NCBI GenBank assembly: GCA_009886045.1
Contig: VFJO01000171.1
Coordinates: 1 to 40,129 of the forward strand
DNA length: 40,129 bases
Direction of reading: 5' to 3'
DNA from: Verrucomicrobiota bacterium
GTDB lineage: Bacteria > Verrucomicrobiota > Verrucomicrobiia > Chthoniobacterales > Terrimicrobiaceae
Part shown: positions 20,021-30,272 of the stretch, piece by piece
Position numbering within the stretch: the stretch's first letter is position 1
Layout: each line of letters starts with the position of its first letter
Position numbers and translations under genes: made by a program
Notes under the pieces: generated by a model
What the model was told of the DNA's origin: nothing
The model's database searches: none
Seen by the model: the letters and a program-made list of their open reading frames with translations, nothing else

Positions 20021-22741
20021 TTACTTTGATAGGCGCAGCACGAGTTTGAGCGTGTCGGAGCGGATGGTTGCAGAATCTATGGCATTCAGGAGCGATGCTT
20101 TCAGGGCTTGAAGGGCTTCGATTTCGCTGGGACGGATGTGATCGTTTATGAGGCGCAAGTCTTCGAGGCGGTCGATTTCGGCTGTGATTTGATCTGATGC
20201 CTTTTGGCGGGCGGTTTGGATGATGGCTTCTTTACGGGCGTTTGCAAATTCAGCCGCCTTTGCGAGCATTGCCGGTAGGTGCTTCTTCTTGAAGACAGGA
20301 GTGTCGAGGAGAGTGAAGACATCCCCCGTTTCTAGGACGGCGTTGCGAAACTCGTCGTCGTCACAACAGTCTTTTAGTGATTGATCCACCACAATACGCA
20401 AAGGGGTGGCTGGCAGGAAGCGGTCGGCATGCAGAGTGGGAGGGGCGATGGATTCGATGACGAAGTGGGCTTCGAGGAGAATGCCATCCGCCTGATCAGA
20501 TTTGCAAACGGCGAAAACCGAGTTTCCCGTTTCCATTCCGAGAATGGCATCGAGTGCGGCGAGAACGAGGGGGTGGTCGGGTGTGACAAATCCAATGTCC
20601 TCGCGCGAGAGAGCGCGACTGCGCTGGAAGGTTACCGTGGTGCCTTCCGAGGCGAGGCCTGGGAGCGTGGCGGTCTGGGATCCACCGCTCTTGAGCAGAT
20701 AGCTCCGCAAACCGAGTTCCTCAACCTGAACTCCCAAATGGTCGAGCATGCGGATGAAGAAGGCTTCAAAGTCGGAATCAGCATCCTGACGCTGAATCGA
20801 CTCGATGAGTGGTTTGGCAATTTCTGGGCGGTTGGAATTGAGCTCGAGAAGTCGATCGTGGCCACCTTGAAGTCGTTTGGTGATTTTCTTGGCTTCTGCG
20901 GAGGTTTCCCTGATGAGTTGAGCCAATCCAGCAGGAGCAAGGTTTTCCGAGAGGGCTTGGATTTTTTTCTCAAAGCGAAGCATGAGATCGGAGGCTCCGT
21001 GGGGATTTTTTTGAAAGGCGTCGAGCGCCTCGTGATACCAGTGCGCGAGCACATCAGCGCGGGTGCCCTCCTCGAACGGGACATGGATATGAATGGTCGA
21101 GGTCTGGCCGATTCGGTCGAGGCGTCCGATACGCTGCTCGAGCAACTCGGGATTGTCCGGCAGATCGAAGAGCACTAGGTGGTGGGCAAATTGGAAATTC
21201 CGGCCTTCGCTGCCAATTTCGGAGCAGATAAGCAAGCGGGCTCCATCATCCTCGGCGAAGTAGGCGGCGTTGCGGTCTCGTTGGAGCAGGGTGAGGCCCT
21301 CGTGGAAGACTGCGGCGGCGATTTTGATTTCCTTCTGCAGACGGTTCAGGATTTCTGTGGCCGTATCCGGGGACTTGCAGATTACGAGCACCTTTTGCTT
21401 TTTGAGTTCTTTGAGAAGGGCGATTAACCAACGAATTTTTGCGGCAGATTCGTCCGGCTCTTGAGCCAGAGGTGCCAAGTGGGCCTTGCGTTTAGGGAAG
21501 CCAGATAGGGCGGCACGGGTATTTCGAAAGATAACCCTCCCCGTCCCGTATTCGTCGAGCAGCGCGGTGACCACGCGATCGCGTGCGGAGACATCTCCCG
21601 CCAAAAAAGCGGCATAGTGATCAGCCACACGCGTGCCTTTGAATATCGAGGCCTTCGGGATCTTTTTTCCCGCCAGGAGCGCATCGATGGATTTTGCGAC
21701 GGACTCGTAGTGGTCGGATTCCTTGAGAAAGGCATCCAAGTCGTCGTAGCGGTTGGGGTCGAGCAGGCGGAGGCGCGCGAAATGGCCTTCCATGCCGAGT
21801 TGCTGCGGGGTTGCCGTGAGCAGAAGCAGTGAGGAAGCCGCCACAGCGAGGGATTCGACCAGTTGATACTCCGGCCCGGCCTCTGCGGGCGACCATTGGA
21901 GATGATGGGCTTCGTCCACCACCAGAAGGTCCCACCCGGCCTCGCGCGCTTGGGCCGCACGTTTGGGATTGCTCGAAAGAAAATCAATCGCGCAAATGAC
22001 GAGCTGGCTGTCGAGGAAGGGATTGGCTCCATCCAACTCCAGCGAGGCGCAACGGTCCTCATCGAAAATGCTGAAGGAAATCTGAAACCGGCGGTACATT
22101 TCCACAAACCACTGGTTGAGCAAAGCCGGGGGCAGAAGAATCAGAATACGACCTGCGCGGCCTGTGATGTGGAGCCGGTGCAGAATGAGCCCAGCCTCGA
22201 TCGTTTTACCAAGGCCCACCTCATCGGCCAGAAGGACTCTGGGGTTCATCCGAGCGGAGACATCTGCGGCGATGGAAATCTGGTGTGGAATCAAATCCAC
22301 GCGGCCACCGGAAAAGCCACGAATCGGACTCTGGCGCATCTCGCGACGGCGGTGCAGACATTCCACCCGGAGCTTGAAGCGCTCCAACTCATCCACCTGA
22401 CCGGCGAGGAGACGATCTTCGGGTTTAGAAAAGGTGATGTTGTCGGAAAGTTCCGCCTCGGCGACATCCCTCGACCCGCAGCGATAGGTTAGCAAACCGC
22501 CGGTATTGATGAGAGAGTCCACATGAAGACTCTCGCCGGAGTGCGTTCGCACGGAGTCACCCTCCTTGAAAGCCACACGTCGGATAGGAGCACTGCCGAG
22601 GGCGTAGTGGCGGTGTTCGCTTGCGGCAGGAAAAAAAATTTCGGCGCGGCCGAACTCACTTTTTAAGACAATGCCGAGACCGAGCTCTGGCTCTGTATCG
22701 CTGACCCATCGTTGGCCGGGAGCGGGAGTGATTTTACTCAT
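20021..22741 (-). CDS. rapA: RapA/HepA-like SNF2-family ATPase
   Basis: PGQRWVSDTEPELGLGIVL, PHQISIAADVSARMNPRVLLADEVGLGKTIEAGLILH, DLLVVDEAHHLQWS, LLLTATPQQLGMEGHFARLRLLDPNRYDDL, EQRIGRLDRIGQ; start at MSKITPAPG. Confidence 0.92.
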   Translation of the reverse strand: MSKITPAPGQRWVSDTEPELGLGIVLKSEFGRAEIFFPAASEHRHYALGSAPIRRVAFKEGDSVRTHSGESLHVDSLINTGGLLTYRCGSRDVAEAELSDNITFSKPEDRLLAGQVDELERFKLRVECLHRRREMRQSPIRGFSGGRVDLIPHQISIAADVSARMNPRVLLADEVGLGKTIEAGLILHRLHITGRAGRILILLPPALLNQWFVEMYRRFQISFSIFDEDRCASLELDGANPFLDSQLVICAIDFLSSNPKRAAQAREAGWDLLVVDEAHHLQWSPAEAGPEYQLVESLAVAASSLLLLTATPQQLGMEGHFARLRLLDPNRYDDLDAFLKESDHYESVAKSIDALLAGKKIPKASIFKGTRVADHYAAFLAGDVSARDRVVTALLDEYGTGRVIFRNTRAALSGFPKRKAHLAPLAQEPDESAAKIRWLIALLKELKKQKVLVICKSPDTATEILNRLQKEIKIAAAVFHEGLTLLQRDRNAAYFAEDDGARLLICSEIGSEGRNFQFAHHLVLFDLPDNPELLEQRIGRLDRIGQTSTIHIHVPFEEGTRADVLAHWYHEALDAFQKNPHGASDLMLRFEKKIQALSENLAPAGLAQLIRETSAEAKKITKRLQGGHDRLLELNSNRPEIAKPLIESIQRQDADSDFEAFFIRMLDHLGVQVEELGLRSYLLKSGGSQTATLPGLASEGTTVTFQRSRALSREDIGFVTPDHPLVLAALDAILGMETGNSVFAVCKSDQADGILLEAHFVIESIAPPTLHADRFLPATPLRIVVDQSLKDCCDDDEFRNAVLETGDVFTLLDTPVFKKKHLPAMLAKAAEFANARKEAIIQTARQKASDQITAEIDRLEDLRLINDHIRPSEIEALQALKASLLNAIDSATIRSDTLKLVLRLSK

Positions 22742-24624
22742 AAGGTCGAAAGTTCCTCCCAACGGGCGTAGAGACGCTCGATCTCGGAGCGAGCAGATTG
22801 AAGTTTGGCCAAGATAGCCGAGGCTTCCGAGGTCCGCTCGATTTGGAATTTGGGATCGTTCAGCAAGTCTTCAAGCGCGACGGCGGCTTGTTCGACTTCA
22901 AGAATTTTTTTCTCCATTCCTTCCAGTTCGGATTTTTCCTTGTAGGTCAGCTTGCGCCCAACGGGAGCTGGGACGACGACGGGCTTGGAAGCCGGCGCGT
23001 CGAATGTGCGGGCAAGATTTTTGCCGTTCTGGTCGCGGTGTTTTTTCTTCTCTAGGTAATAAGAATAGTTGCCCGACTGAATGTGAATGCCACCTGACTC
23101 GAAAGCTATGATCTGGTCGCAAATACGGTCCAAGAAGTAGCGGTCGTGACTGACCACAAGGACTGTGCCATCGAAGACGGCGAGTGCCTCTTCCAGCATG
23201 CGCAGGCTGCTCAGATCGAGATCATTTGTTGGCTCATCGAGGATGATCACATTGCCTCCTCGACACAGGGTCTTTGCAAGCATGAGCCTTGCACGCTCTC
23301 CTCCAGAGAGATTATCAACTCGCTCGTTGACTCGAGATTCATCGAACAAAAATCGGCGCAGGTAGGATCGGACCGTAAGCATTTGTGTTCCGAACCGAAC
23401 CATGCCACTTGTGCCGCCAATTTCTTCCATGACAGTACCGACTCCATTGAGCTGAGCGCGGCTTTGGTCAATGTAGTTAAAAACGACGCGCTTTCCGATG
23501 GTTGCGCTACCCTCGCTTGGTTCCTGTTGACCGAGGCAGATACGAAGAAGCGTGGTCTTGCCGACACCGTTTCGCCCGACGATGCCTGTGCACTGGCCCG
23601 GCCGGAGCGAGAGATCGAGATTACGAAAGAGCCATCGTTGCGAATCGCCGCGCGGGATTGAGACACCCCCATTCACCAATTCCACGGCTGTGTTACCGAT
23701 TTCCGGTGCTGGAGGAATGAGAAGATCCATTTCACGTTCCTCTGGCGGGGCGCTTTGACCTGCAACTTGGTAGAATGACTCCAAGCGGTTTTTGGATTTG
23801 GAACGCTGAGCACGAACCCCGGCGCGAACGTATTCGAGCTCGGCCTTAATGAAACGCTGACGGCGGCGTTCGGATTGTTCCACGATCTGCTGTCGAAGCG
23901 CCTTGGATTCCAGATAGGCGGTATAATTTCCTGGATGCGAGAACGCCTGTCCGAAGCTTATTTCCACAATGCGGGTGGCGATGGTTTCTAAAAAATACCT
24001 ATCGTGAGTTACAAAAATAATCGCCCCGGGGAAGCTCTGGAGAAACCCTTCGAGCCAGTCAATCGACTCCGCATCGAGATGGTTTGTCGGCTCGTCCAGC
24101 AGCAGAAGATCGGGCTGGGAGGCAAGAGCACGACAGAGTGCTACACGGCGTTTCTCACCGCCCGAGAGAGGGGCGACGGGGGCGTCAAGCGGAGGGGCGT
24201 CGAGCGCTCCAGCCAGAGATTTGATGCGGGTCTCGAGGTTCCAACCATCCGCATGCTGGATGAGATCGAGAAGCTCGTGGAGCTCGGCATCGGTCCCCTC
24301 ACCGCTTTCGTAGCGGCGCATCCACTCCACGAGATCGGCGGCGCCGGACTCGATATTTTCAAGAACTGTGCGTGTGGGATCGAGTTCAAATTCCTGCGGA
24401 AGGTAGCCGGTGCGAAGCCCACGACGGCGCGAGGTTTCTCCAGAGTCTGGATCATTTGCTCCGGCGAGGATTTTCAGAAGACTTGTCTTGCCACAGCCAT
24501 TGCGTCCAACGAGGCCGACTTTCTCTCCTGGCGAGACGGTGAGTGTGACTCCGTTGAGAAGAACCTGAGTGCCATAAGCGAGCTTGATTTCTTGGGCGGA
24601 GAGGAGTGATGGGATTGCGGACAT
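22738..24624 (-). CDS. ABC-F family ATP-binding protein (Uup-like)
   Basis: Two ABC cassettes: GRNGCGKTSLLK and GRNGVGKTTLLR, LSGGEKRRVALCRAL and LSGGERARLMLAKTL, no TM region. Confidence 0.93.
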   Translation of the reverse strand: MSAIPSLLSAQEIKLAYGTQVLLNGVTLTVSPGEKVGLVGRNGCGKTSLLKILAGANDPDSGETSRRRGLRTGYLPQEFELDPTRTVLENIESGAADLVEWMRRYESGEGTDAELHELLDLIQHADGWNLETRIKSLAGALDAPPLDAPVAPLSGGEKRRVALCRALASQPDLLLLDEPTNHLDAESIDWLEGFLQSFPGAIIFVTHDRYFLETIATRIVEISFGQAFSHPGNYTAYLESKALRQQIVEQSERRRQRFIKAELEYVRAGVRAQRSKSKNRLESFYQVAGQSAPPEEREMDLLIPPAPEIGNTAVELVNGGVSIPRGDSQRWLFRNLDLSLRPGQCTGIVGRNGVGKTTLLRICLGQQEPSEGSATIGKRVVFNYIDQSRAQLNGVGTVMEEIGGTSGMVRFGTQMLTVRSYLRRFLFDESRVNERVDNLSGGERARLMLAKTLCRGGNVIILDEPTNDLDLSSLRMLEEALAVFDGTVLVVSHDRYFLDRICDQIIAFESGGIHIQSGNYSYYLEKKKHRDQNGKNLARTFDAPASKPVVVPAPVGRKLTYKEKSELEGMEKKILEVEQAAVALEDLLNDPKFQIERTSEASAILAKLQSARSEIERLYARWEELSTL

Positions 24625-24625
24625 T

Positions 24626-25069
24626 TTAGAAGGAAAAGATATCGGGGGTGTTGAAAGCGTTTTGAATGTGGCGAACTTCGAGGGGTGGGCCGATGACGAC
24701 TTCGATGATGTCGAACCTGTATGTGATATCTGGCATGTCCAGCATGCGGAGCCATTTCATTGCGCCGCGAATAATGAGGCTCTGTTTTTTTTCGTCAACC
24801 GCATCCGATGGTCGTCCAAATTCCTCATGCGAGCGGGTCTTGACTTCCACGAAAACAAGCTCTCCATGCGGCTTATCGCGGCAAACGATATCGACCTCGC
24901 CGCCATGCGGGGCGCGGAAATTGCGGTGAAGGATTTTGTGGCCATGGCGCTGGAGATAAGCGGCGGCGAGGTTCTCGCCCAGATTGCCGAGGGCGATATG
25001 CGCCGCCTCACCAGGGTTCGGCTTGCGCAACCGGCGCAAAACTTCGGCGATGGATTGGACAAGGGCCAT
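24626..25069 (-). CDS. YraN/UPF0102 family endonuclease-like protein
   Basis: GNLGENLAAAYLQRHGHKILHRNFRAPHGGEVDIVCRD...LVFVEVKTRS. Confidence 0.85.
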   Translation of the reverse strand: MALVQSIAEVLRRLRKPNPGEAAHIALGNLGENLAAAYLQRHGHKILHRNFRAPHGGEVDIVCRDKPHGELVFVEVKTRSHEEFGRPSDAVDEKKQSLIIRGAMKWLRMLDMPDITYRFDIIEVVIGPPLEVRHIQNAFNTPDIFSF

Positions 25070-25622
25070 GGGCGCGAAGTTTGGCAAAGTGTTCGCGAGT
25101 TGGGTAGCCTTTATGCTTCGCAAAACCATACTCGGGATAGAGGCGGTCGTTTTCCAACATGATGAGATCGCGTTCGACCTTGGCGATGATACTTGCCGCA
25201 GCGATGCTCAAGCTTAGGCCATCACCACCGACCAGTGCAGTCTGCGGGCATGGGAAATTAGGAACGGGTAGCCCGTCTATGAGGGCGTGGGCGGGGCGGG
25301 GCGAAAGTTGCTCGATGACCGCGCGCATCCCAGAGTGCGTGGCGCCGAGGATGTTCAGGCGGTCGATTTCCTGCGACGGGATTGCGATGGATGTCCAGCG
25401 AATCTCAAAATTCCCCGTGATCTCCGCGTAAAGTCGCTCGCGCGCTTTGGGTGTGAGTTTTTTGGAGTCGTTGAGGCCGTGCAGCTCAAAATCCGGTGGC
25501 AGGATGACTCCGCCAACAACAACAGGACCTGCGAGCGGTCCACGACCTGCCTCATCGATACCCGCGATGGGGGTGAAGCCCAGAGAAGACAGACGATGCT
25601 CATGAATGAGGGAGCAAGGCAT
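25008..25622 (-). CDS. rnhB: ribonuclease HII
   Basis: IAGIDEAGRGPLAGPVVVGGVIL, LNDSKKLTPKARE, AASIIAKVERD. Confidence 0.95.
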   Translation of the reverse strand: MPCSLIHEHRLSSLGFTPIAGIDEAGRGPLAGPVVVGGVILPPDFELHGLNDSKKLTPKARERLYAEITGNFEIRWTSIAIPSQEIDRLNILGATHSGMRAVIEQLSPRPAHALIDGLPVPNFPCPQTALVGGDGLSLSIAAASIIAKVERDLIMLENDRLYPEYGFAKHKGYPTREHFAKLRAHGPCPIHRRSFAPVAQAEPW

Positions 25623-25767
25623 GCGAAGTGTTTAAAGTGAGATCATCAAGGTTTAAGGCTTCAGACACTCTCCTTGCGGAGCAAAACCCTTACGGTGATG
25701 GCACGGCAGACTACACGCTGGCGAGTGAGAGGCCCAAAAACTTCAAGTTTATATCGGAATGAAATAG

Positions 25768-25802
25768 GAATGCACAATGACACGCATCATGCCTGTGCAT
25801 TC
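25768..25802. repeat. Inverted repeat GAATGCACA ... TGTGCATTC (9-bp arms, 17-nt loop) between rnhB and rplS
   Basis: Exact reverse-complement arms read from sequence. Confidence 0.75.
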
Positions 25803-25876
25803 TATAACTAGTGATCAGTTGAAAAAACCAATCGATCAAAAACCCAAGCTCAGAACGAGAACGTCGTTTGAGCCAC

Positions 25877-26230
25877 TCAGGAGCGGTCAGTCCGGTCTTT
25901 AACCGTGGTGGCCGATTTTCCTTTGCGGGAGCGGAGGTAGTTCAACTTGGCACGGCGTACAGCACCACGGCGCTCGACCTCGATCTTGGCGATACGAGGT
26001 GAATGAATTGGGAAAACGCGTTCCACACCCTCACCGTAGGAAACACGGCGGACGGTGAAGTTTTCATTAATACCAGCGCCTTTGCGGCCTATCACGATAC
26101 CTGAATAAATCTGGATTCGTTCTTTTTCGCCTTCCACCACGCGGGTGTGGACTTTGATCGTGTCTCCAACTTGGAAAGGGGTGATGTCGGACTTGAATTG
26201 TTCGGCTTCGATTTTTTGTATCAGGTTCAT
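25877..26230 (-). CDS. rplS: 50S ribosomal protein L19
   Basis: [62 protein letters not shown]. Confidence 0.98.
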   Translation of the reverse strand: MNLIQKIEAEQFKSDITPFQVGDTIKVHTRVVEGEKERIQIYSGIVIGRKGAGINENFTVRRVSYGEGVERVFPIHSPRIAKIEVERRGAVRRAKLNYLRSRKGKSATTVKDRTDRS

Positions 26231-26246
26231 GGAAATTTAGAAAACA

Positions 26247-26867
26247 CTAGTCTAGAGTCGCAGTAAAACCGCCAACGACGTTAGTGTTAGTTGCTTGATT
26301 ATTTTGAAGAACGGTACCATCACCACCTTTGCGGAAAACAACAAACCCTTTGGTTCCATAAGGTTTTCCAGTGGCAACAGGAGCGGTAGCACTGGCTTTA
26401 TTGGTGAAATTCGAGGTACTGAAGATCACTACCGCTGAATCATTAGTTTCAGAGACTTGATAAGCAACCAATGCACGGGTTGTGCCAGCCACGCTGGTTA
26501 CCACCGTGTTGCTTGAGACCGTGATAGGAGGAGCCGAACACATCTTGGCAAGATCGGCTAAGGTCATGTAGCCATTTGTAACAATGCCTGACCACGCTGC
26601 CCAGGATGCAGTTGGAAGATCTCCTGGCCAAGCAAGGTTGGTATCGCCAGTTGTTGAGCCGTCCAGAGCGATCTGCTGAGCCACAAGATGAAGTTGTTTC
26701 ATATTGCTCAGCGTTTGAGTCATTTGACCACGAGCTAGGGCACCGGTGATGGCTGGCAGAGACAGCGAAGCAAGAATGGCGATGATTGAAATAACCACCA
26801 ACAACTCGATCAGCGTAAATGCGGTAAGCCGTTTGAGAAGTTTTACAGAATTAGAAAAGTTTTTCAC
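26247..26867 (-). CDS. type II secretion/type IV pseudopilin-like protein
   Basis: LTAFTLIELLVVISIIAILASLSLPAITGAL prepilin N-methylation/cleavage signal. Confidence 0.85.
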   Translation of the reverse strand: MKNFSNSVKLLKRLTAFTLIELLVVISIIAILASLSLPAITGALARGQMTQTLSNMKQLHLVAQQIALDGSTTGDTNLAWPGDLPTASWAAWSGIVTNGYMTLADLAKMCSAPPITVSSNTVVTSVAGTTRALVAYQVSETNDSAVVIFSTSNFTNKASATAPVATGKPYGTKGFVVFRKGGDGTVLQNNQATNTNVVGGFTATLD

Positions 26868-26917
26868 AGTAGAAATGAGTAGAGGGTTGAGAGACTAAAT
26901 AAAGCGAAAGAACGAGT

Positions 26918-28159
26918 TCAAGTCCAGCAAATTTTTTCCAACCTTTTTGCCACCTCTTCCACATTCGTCCTGCTATTGAACGCTGAGATCCGGAAGTAGC
27001 CCTCTCCCGCTGGTCCGAAGCCGCTGCCTGGGGTGATGACAACATTGGCTTCCTGAAGCATTTTATCGAAAACTTGCCAACTGGTGAGATGTGCGGGAGC
27101 GAGGACCCAGATGTAGGGGGCGTTGATTCCTCCGAGAGTTGCTAGGCCGCATTTCTCTGCCGCCGAGCGGAGGATGGCGGCATTGCCCATGTAATGCTCG
27201 ATGAGTGAGGTGACTTGTTCTTTCCCAGCGGGCGAGTAAAGGGCCTCGGCGGCGCGCTGGGTGACATAGCCCACGCCATTAAATTTTGTGCTGAAGCGGC
27301 GGTTCCAGAGCGGATGCAGCGACGTCATTTCACCGGTGGCGGTGCGGCATTTCAGTTCTTTTGTAAGGACGGTAAACGCGCAGCGGACTCCGGTGAAGCC
27401 TCCATTCTTGGAAAAGCTACGAAACTCGATCGCACAACGACGTGCTCCTGGAATTTCATAGATGGAATGCGGGATCTCGGGGTCGCGGATGTAGGCTTCG
27501 TAGGCGGCGTCGAAGAGGATGACCGCATCATTCGCAAGGGCGTATTCCACCCAAGCCGTGAGTTGTGCCCGCGTGGCTGTGGCCCCAGTCGGATTGTTTG
27601 GGTAGCAGAGATAAATGAGATCCACTTTTTCCTTGGGAATCTCCGGCACGAAGCCGTTCTCCGCACTGCAAGGAAGATAGATCAGTCCGCTGTAGAGGCC
27701 GCTCTCATCAGCCTCACCAGTGTGTCCAGCCATGACATTGGTATCCACATAGACGGGATAAACTGGGTCCATGACAGCGACGCGATTGTTGCTGCCAAAA
27801 ATATCCAGGATATTTCCACAGTCGCACTTGGAGCCATCGGAAACAAAGATCTCATCATCCGCAACGTCGAGTCCACGCGAGCGGTAGTCGTTTTCCGCGA
27901 TGGCGTACCTCAGAAATTCATAGCCCTGCTCGGGACCATATCCCCTGAAGCTGCCGCGTTCACCCATTTCATCGACCGCCTTGTGCATGGCCTTGCGAAC
28001 GGCAGGAGGCAAGGGCTCGGTCACATCGCCGATTCCGCAGCGAATAAGCCGGGCGGCACCTTCGGGGTTGGCGTCTGTGAAGGCTTTGACGCGGCGATTG
28101 ATCTCGGGAAAAAGGTAGCCAGCTTTGAGTTTGAGGTAATTTGAATTGAGGTAAGCCAT
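26918..28159 (-). CDS. dapL: LL-diaminopimelate aminotransferase
   Basis: [79 protein letters not shown]. Confidence 0.95.
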   Translation of the reverse strand: MAYLNSNYLKLKAGYLFPEINRRVKAFTDANPEGAARLIRCGIGDVTEPLPPAVRKAMHKAVDEMGERGSFRGYGPEQGYEFLRYAIAENDYRSRGLDVADDEIFVSDGSKCDCGNILDIFGSNNRVAVMDPVYPVYVDTNVMAGHTGEADESGLYSGLIYLPCSAENGFVPEIPKEKVDLIYLCYPNNPTGATATRAQLTAWVEYALANDAVILFDAAYEAYIRDPEIPHSIYEIPGARRCAIEFRSFSKNGGFTGVRCAFTVLTKELKCRTATGEMTSLHPLWNRRFSTKFNGVGYVTQRAAEALYSPAGKEQVTSLIEHYMGNAAILRSAAEKCGLATLGGINAPYIWVLAPAHLTSWQVFDKMLQEANVVITPGSGFGPAGEGYFRISAFNSRTNVEEVAKRLEKICWT

Positions 28160-28255
28160 GATGAAAGCAAGTGAGTAAAGCAAAAGGCTCTGACATTGCC
28201 AATCGCGCGTGAATAGATGACTGCGAAATTCTCGCTTATTGCGAAAGACGATTGA

Positions 28256-28454
28256 GCTGCCGCGCGGGCGGTGCGGCAGCAGCCATTGAAAATAATTGGT
28301 AGGGACGCCTCGCCGCAGGGGTCCCAATCTTCAGGCGCGAAAGCGCCGTCTCTCTTATACAAAGGCGGCTCGCGCCGCGCAAGTCGGACGGCGGCGGCGC
28401 GCCATCCCTACCATGGGGGAACGAGCGCGCTGCCGCGCGGGCGGTGCGGCAGCA
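28256..28454. repeat. GC-rich composite hairpin element (about 200 bp)
   Basis: Exact 26-bp duplicate GCTGCCGCGCGGGCGGTGCGGCAGCA at 28256-28281 and 28429-28454, enclosing inverted arms TGGTAGGGA (28297-28305)/TCCCTACCA (28405-28413) and a GGCGC-GAAA-GCGCC hairpin (28334-28347). Confidence 0.88.
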
Positions 28455-28506
28455 TCGAGAAACTATGCTCCAAGGTTTAACCAACCTCGATCGCGGGCTT
28501 GAACAA

Positions 28507-28536
28507 AAACGCCCGACCGTTTCCAGTCGGGCGTTT
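28507..28536 (-). terminator. rho-independent terminator of the SOD gene
   Basis: AAACGCCCGAC-CGTTTCCA-GTCGGGCGTTT; on the minus strand followed by TTTTTGTTC, just after the SOD stop. Confidence 0.85.
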
Positions 28537-28557
28537 GAATTTATGAAGGATCGTTGA

Positions 28558-29181
28558 TCAGGCGTTGGCGAAATTTTTCTCCACAGCGGCCCAGTTGATC
28601 GTGTTCCACCAGGCTTTGAGGTAATCGGCGCGGCGGTTTTGGTAGTTCAGGTAGTAGGCGTGTTCCCACACATCGCAACCAAGCACGGGCGTACCAGCGC
28701 ACTCAGCGACGCCGGTCATGAGGGGGTTGTCTTGGTTAGGTGTCGAGCAGATGGCGACCGACTTATCGGCTTTCACACAAAGCCAGACCCAACCGCTGCC
28801 GAAACGACCGAGACCAGCAGCTTCGAATTTGGCTTTGAAGTCCTCAAAACTTCCGAAGGCAGCATTGATGGCATCAGCGAGCGCGCCGGATGGAGCACCA
28901 CCTGCGGATGGTCCCATGAGATTCCAGAAGAAGGTGTGATTCCAGTGTCCACCGCCATTGTTGCGAACGGCTCCGCGGATTGCTTCCGGCACAGCAGCGA
29001 GGTTACCGATGAGTTCCTCGAGAGTCTTTGAGGCTAACTCCGGGGCGCTTTCGAGGGCTTTGTTGAGGTTTGTGACGTATGTGGCGTGATGTTTGTCGTG
29101 ATGGATTTCCATCGTGCGGGCATCAATAGTTGGCTCGAGAGCCGTGGCAGCATAGGGAAGGGATGGTAGTTCGAATGTCAT
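28558..29181 (-). CDS. superoxide dismutase (Fe/Mn)
   Basis: [74 protein letters not shown]. Confidence 0.97.
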   Translation of the reverse strand: MTFELPSLPYAATALEPTIDARTMEIHHDKHHATYVTNLNKALESAPELASKTLEELIGNLAAVPEAIRGAVRNNGGGHWNHTFFWNLMGPSAGGAPSGALADAINAAFGSFEDFKAKFEAAGLGRFGSGWVWLCVKADKSVAICSTPNQDNPLMTGVAECAGTPVLGCDVWEHAYYLNYQNRRADYLKAWWNTINWAAVEKNFANA

Positions 29182-29297
29182 AGTATTTTGAAGTTGAGGA
29201 GCCCTAAAGTAGCGACGATGGGGCCACATTCAAGCGGGTTGTTTTACTCACCCTCCGGTTGACTCTCGGCGGCAGCACGTCTAAAATCGCGAGCCTT

Positions 29298-30272
29298 GTG
29301 AGACCCACCTTAGAAAAACTCGAGCAAATCTATCGCCGTCCCCTTTTTGACCTGATTCAGGAGAGCCGCCGTGTGTTTCTGGAATTCTGGCCTAAGAACG
29401 AAGTCCAACTGTGTACGCTGTTGAGCGTGAAGACCGGCGGTTGCAGCGAAGACTGCGGCTACTGCGCCCAGAGCGCGCATTACGATACCGGCCTGAAGAA
29501 AGAGCGCCTCATGACCACTTCCGAGGTGCTCCCCGTGGCCGAGCGTGCCAAGCAAAACGGGTCCACCCGCTTCTGCATGGGTGCCGCTTGGAAGGGTGTA
29601 CGCGATGGAGATCCTAAATTCGAGACGATGCTTGAGACCGTGCGCGAGGTGAGCAAGCTCGGCATGGAAGTTTGCGTAACGCTGGGCCAGCTCGGCGACA
29701 TCGAAGCCCGCAAGCTGAAAGAAGCCGGACTCACCGCCTACAACCACAACATCGACACCTCGCCCGAGCACTACAAAAAAATCGTCACCACGCACACATT
29801 CGAAGACCGTTTGAATACCATCGGATCGGTGCAACGCGCTGGGCTGAGTGTGTGCTGTGGCGGCATTATCGGCCTCGGAGAAAATGACACCGATCGCTTA
29901 AAAATGCTGGAGGTCCTATGTTCGCTCGACCCAGAGCCGGAGAGTGTGCCGATCAACTGCCTCACCCCCATCGAAGGCACGCCGCTTGCCAAGACACCTC
30001 CCATCGATGTCTTTGAACTTGTACGGCTCATCGCCACCGCGCGGATTGTTCTTCCAAAAGCAAAAATCCGCCTCTCGGCTGGGCGCGACCGTCTGACCCG
30101 CGAAGCGCAGGCACTCTGTCTTTTTGCGGGGGCGAATTCCATTTTCTACGGTGACAAGCTCCTCACTGCCTCGAATCCCGAGGTTGATGACGATCGCGCC
30201 CTCTTGAAATCCCTCGGTCTCGAACCTCAAACACCTTACTCCGACCAACCCCAACCCACCTGCACATTATGA
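29298..30272 (+). CDS. bioB: biotin synthase
   Basis: KTGGCSEDCGYCAQSAHYDTGL, MGAAWKGVRDGD, YNHNIDTSPEHYKKIVTTHTFEDRL; GTG start assumed. Confidence 0.97.
   Translation: MRPTLEKLEQIYRRPLFDLIQESRRVFLEFWPKNEVQLCTLLSVKTGGCSEDCGYCAQSAHYDTGLKKERLMTTSEVLPVAERAKQNGSTRFCMGAAWKGVRDGDPKFETMLETVREVSKLGMEVCVTLGQLGDIEARKLKEAGLTAYNHNIDTSPEHYKKIVTTHTFEDRLNTIGSVQRAGLSVCCGGIIGLGENDTDRLKMLEVLCSLDPEPESVPINCLTPIEGTPLAKTPPIDVFELVRLIATARIVLPKAKIRLSAGRDRLTREAQALCLFAGANSIFYGDKLLTASNPEVDDDRALLKSLGLEPQTPYSDQPQPTCTL

Noticed and set aside
20381-21178. 265-aa plus-strand ORF antisense to rapA
   Set aside because: Shadow ORF opposite a strongly conserved gene.
27215-28144. 309-aa plus-strand ORF antisense to dapL
   Set aside because: Shadow ORF opposite DapL.
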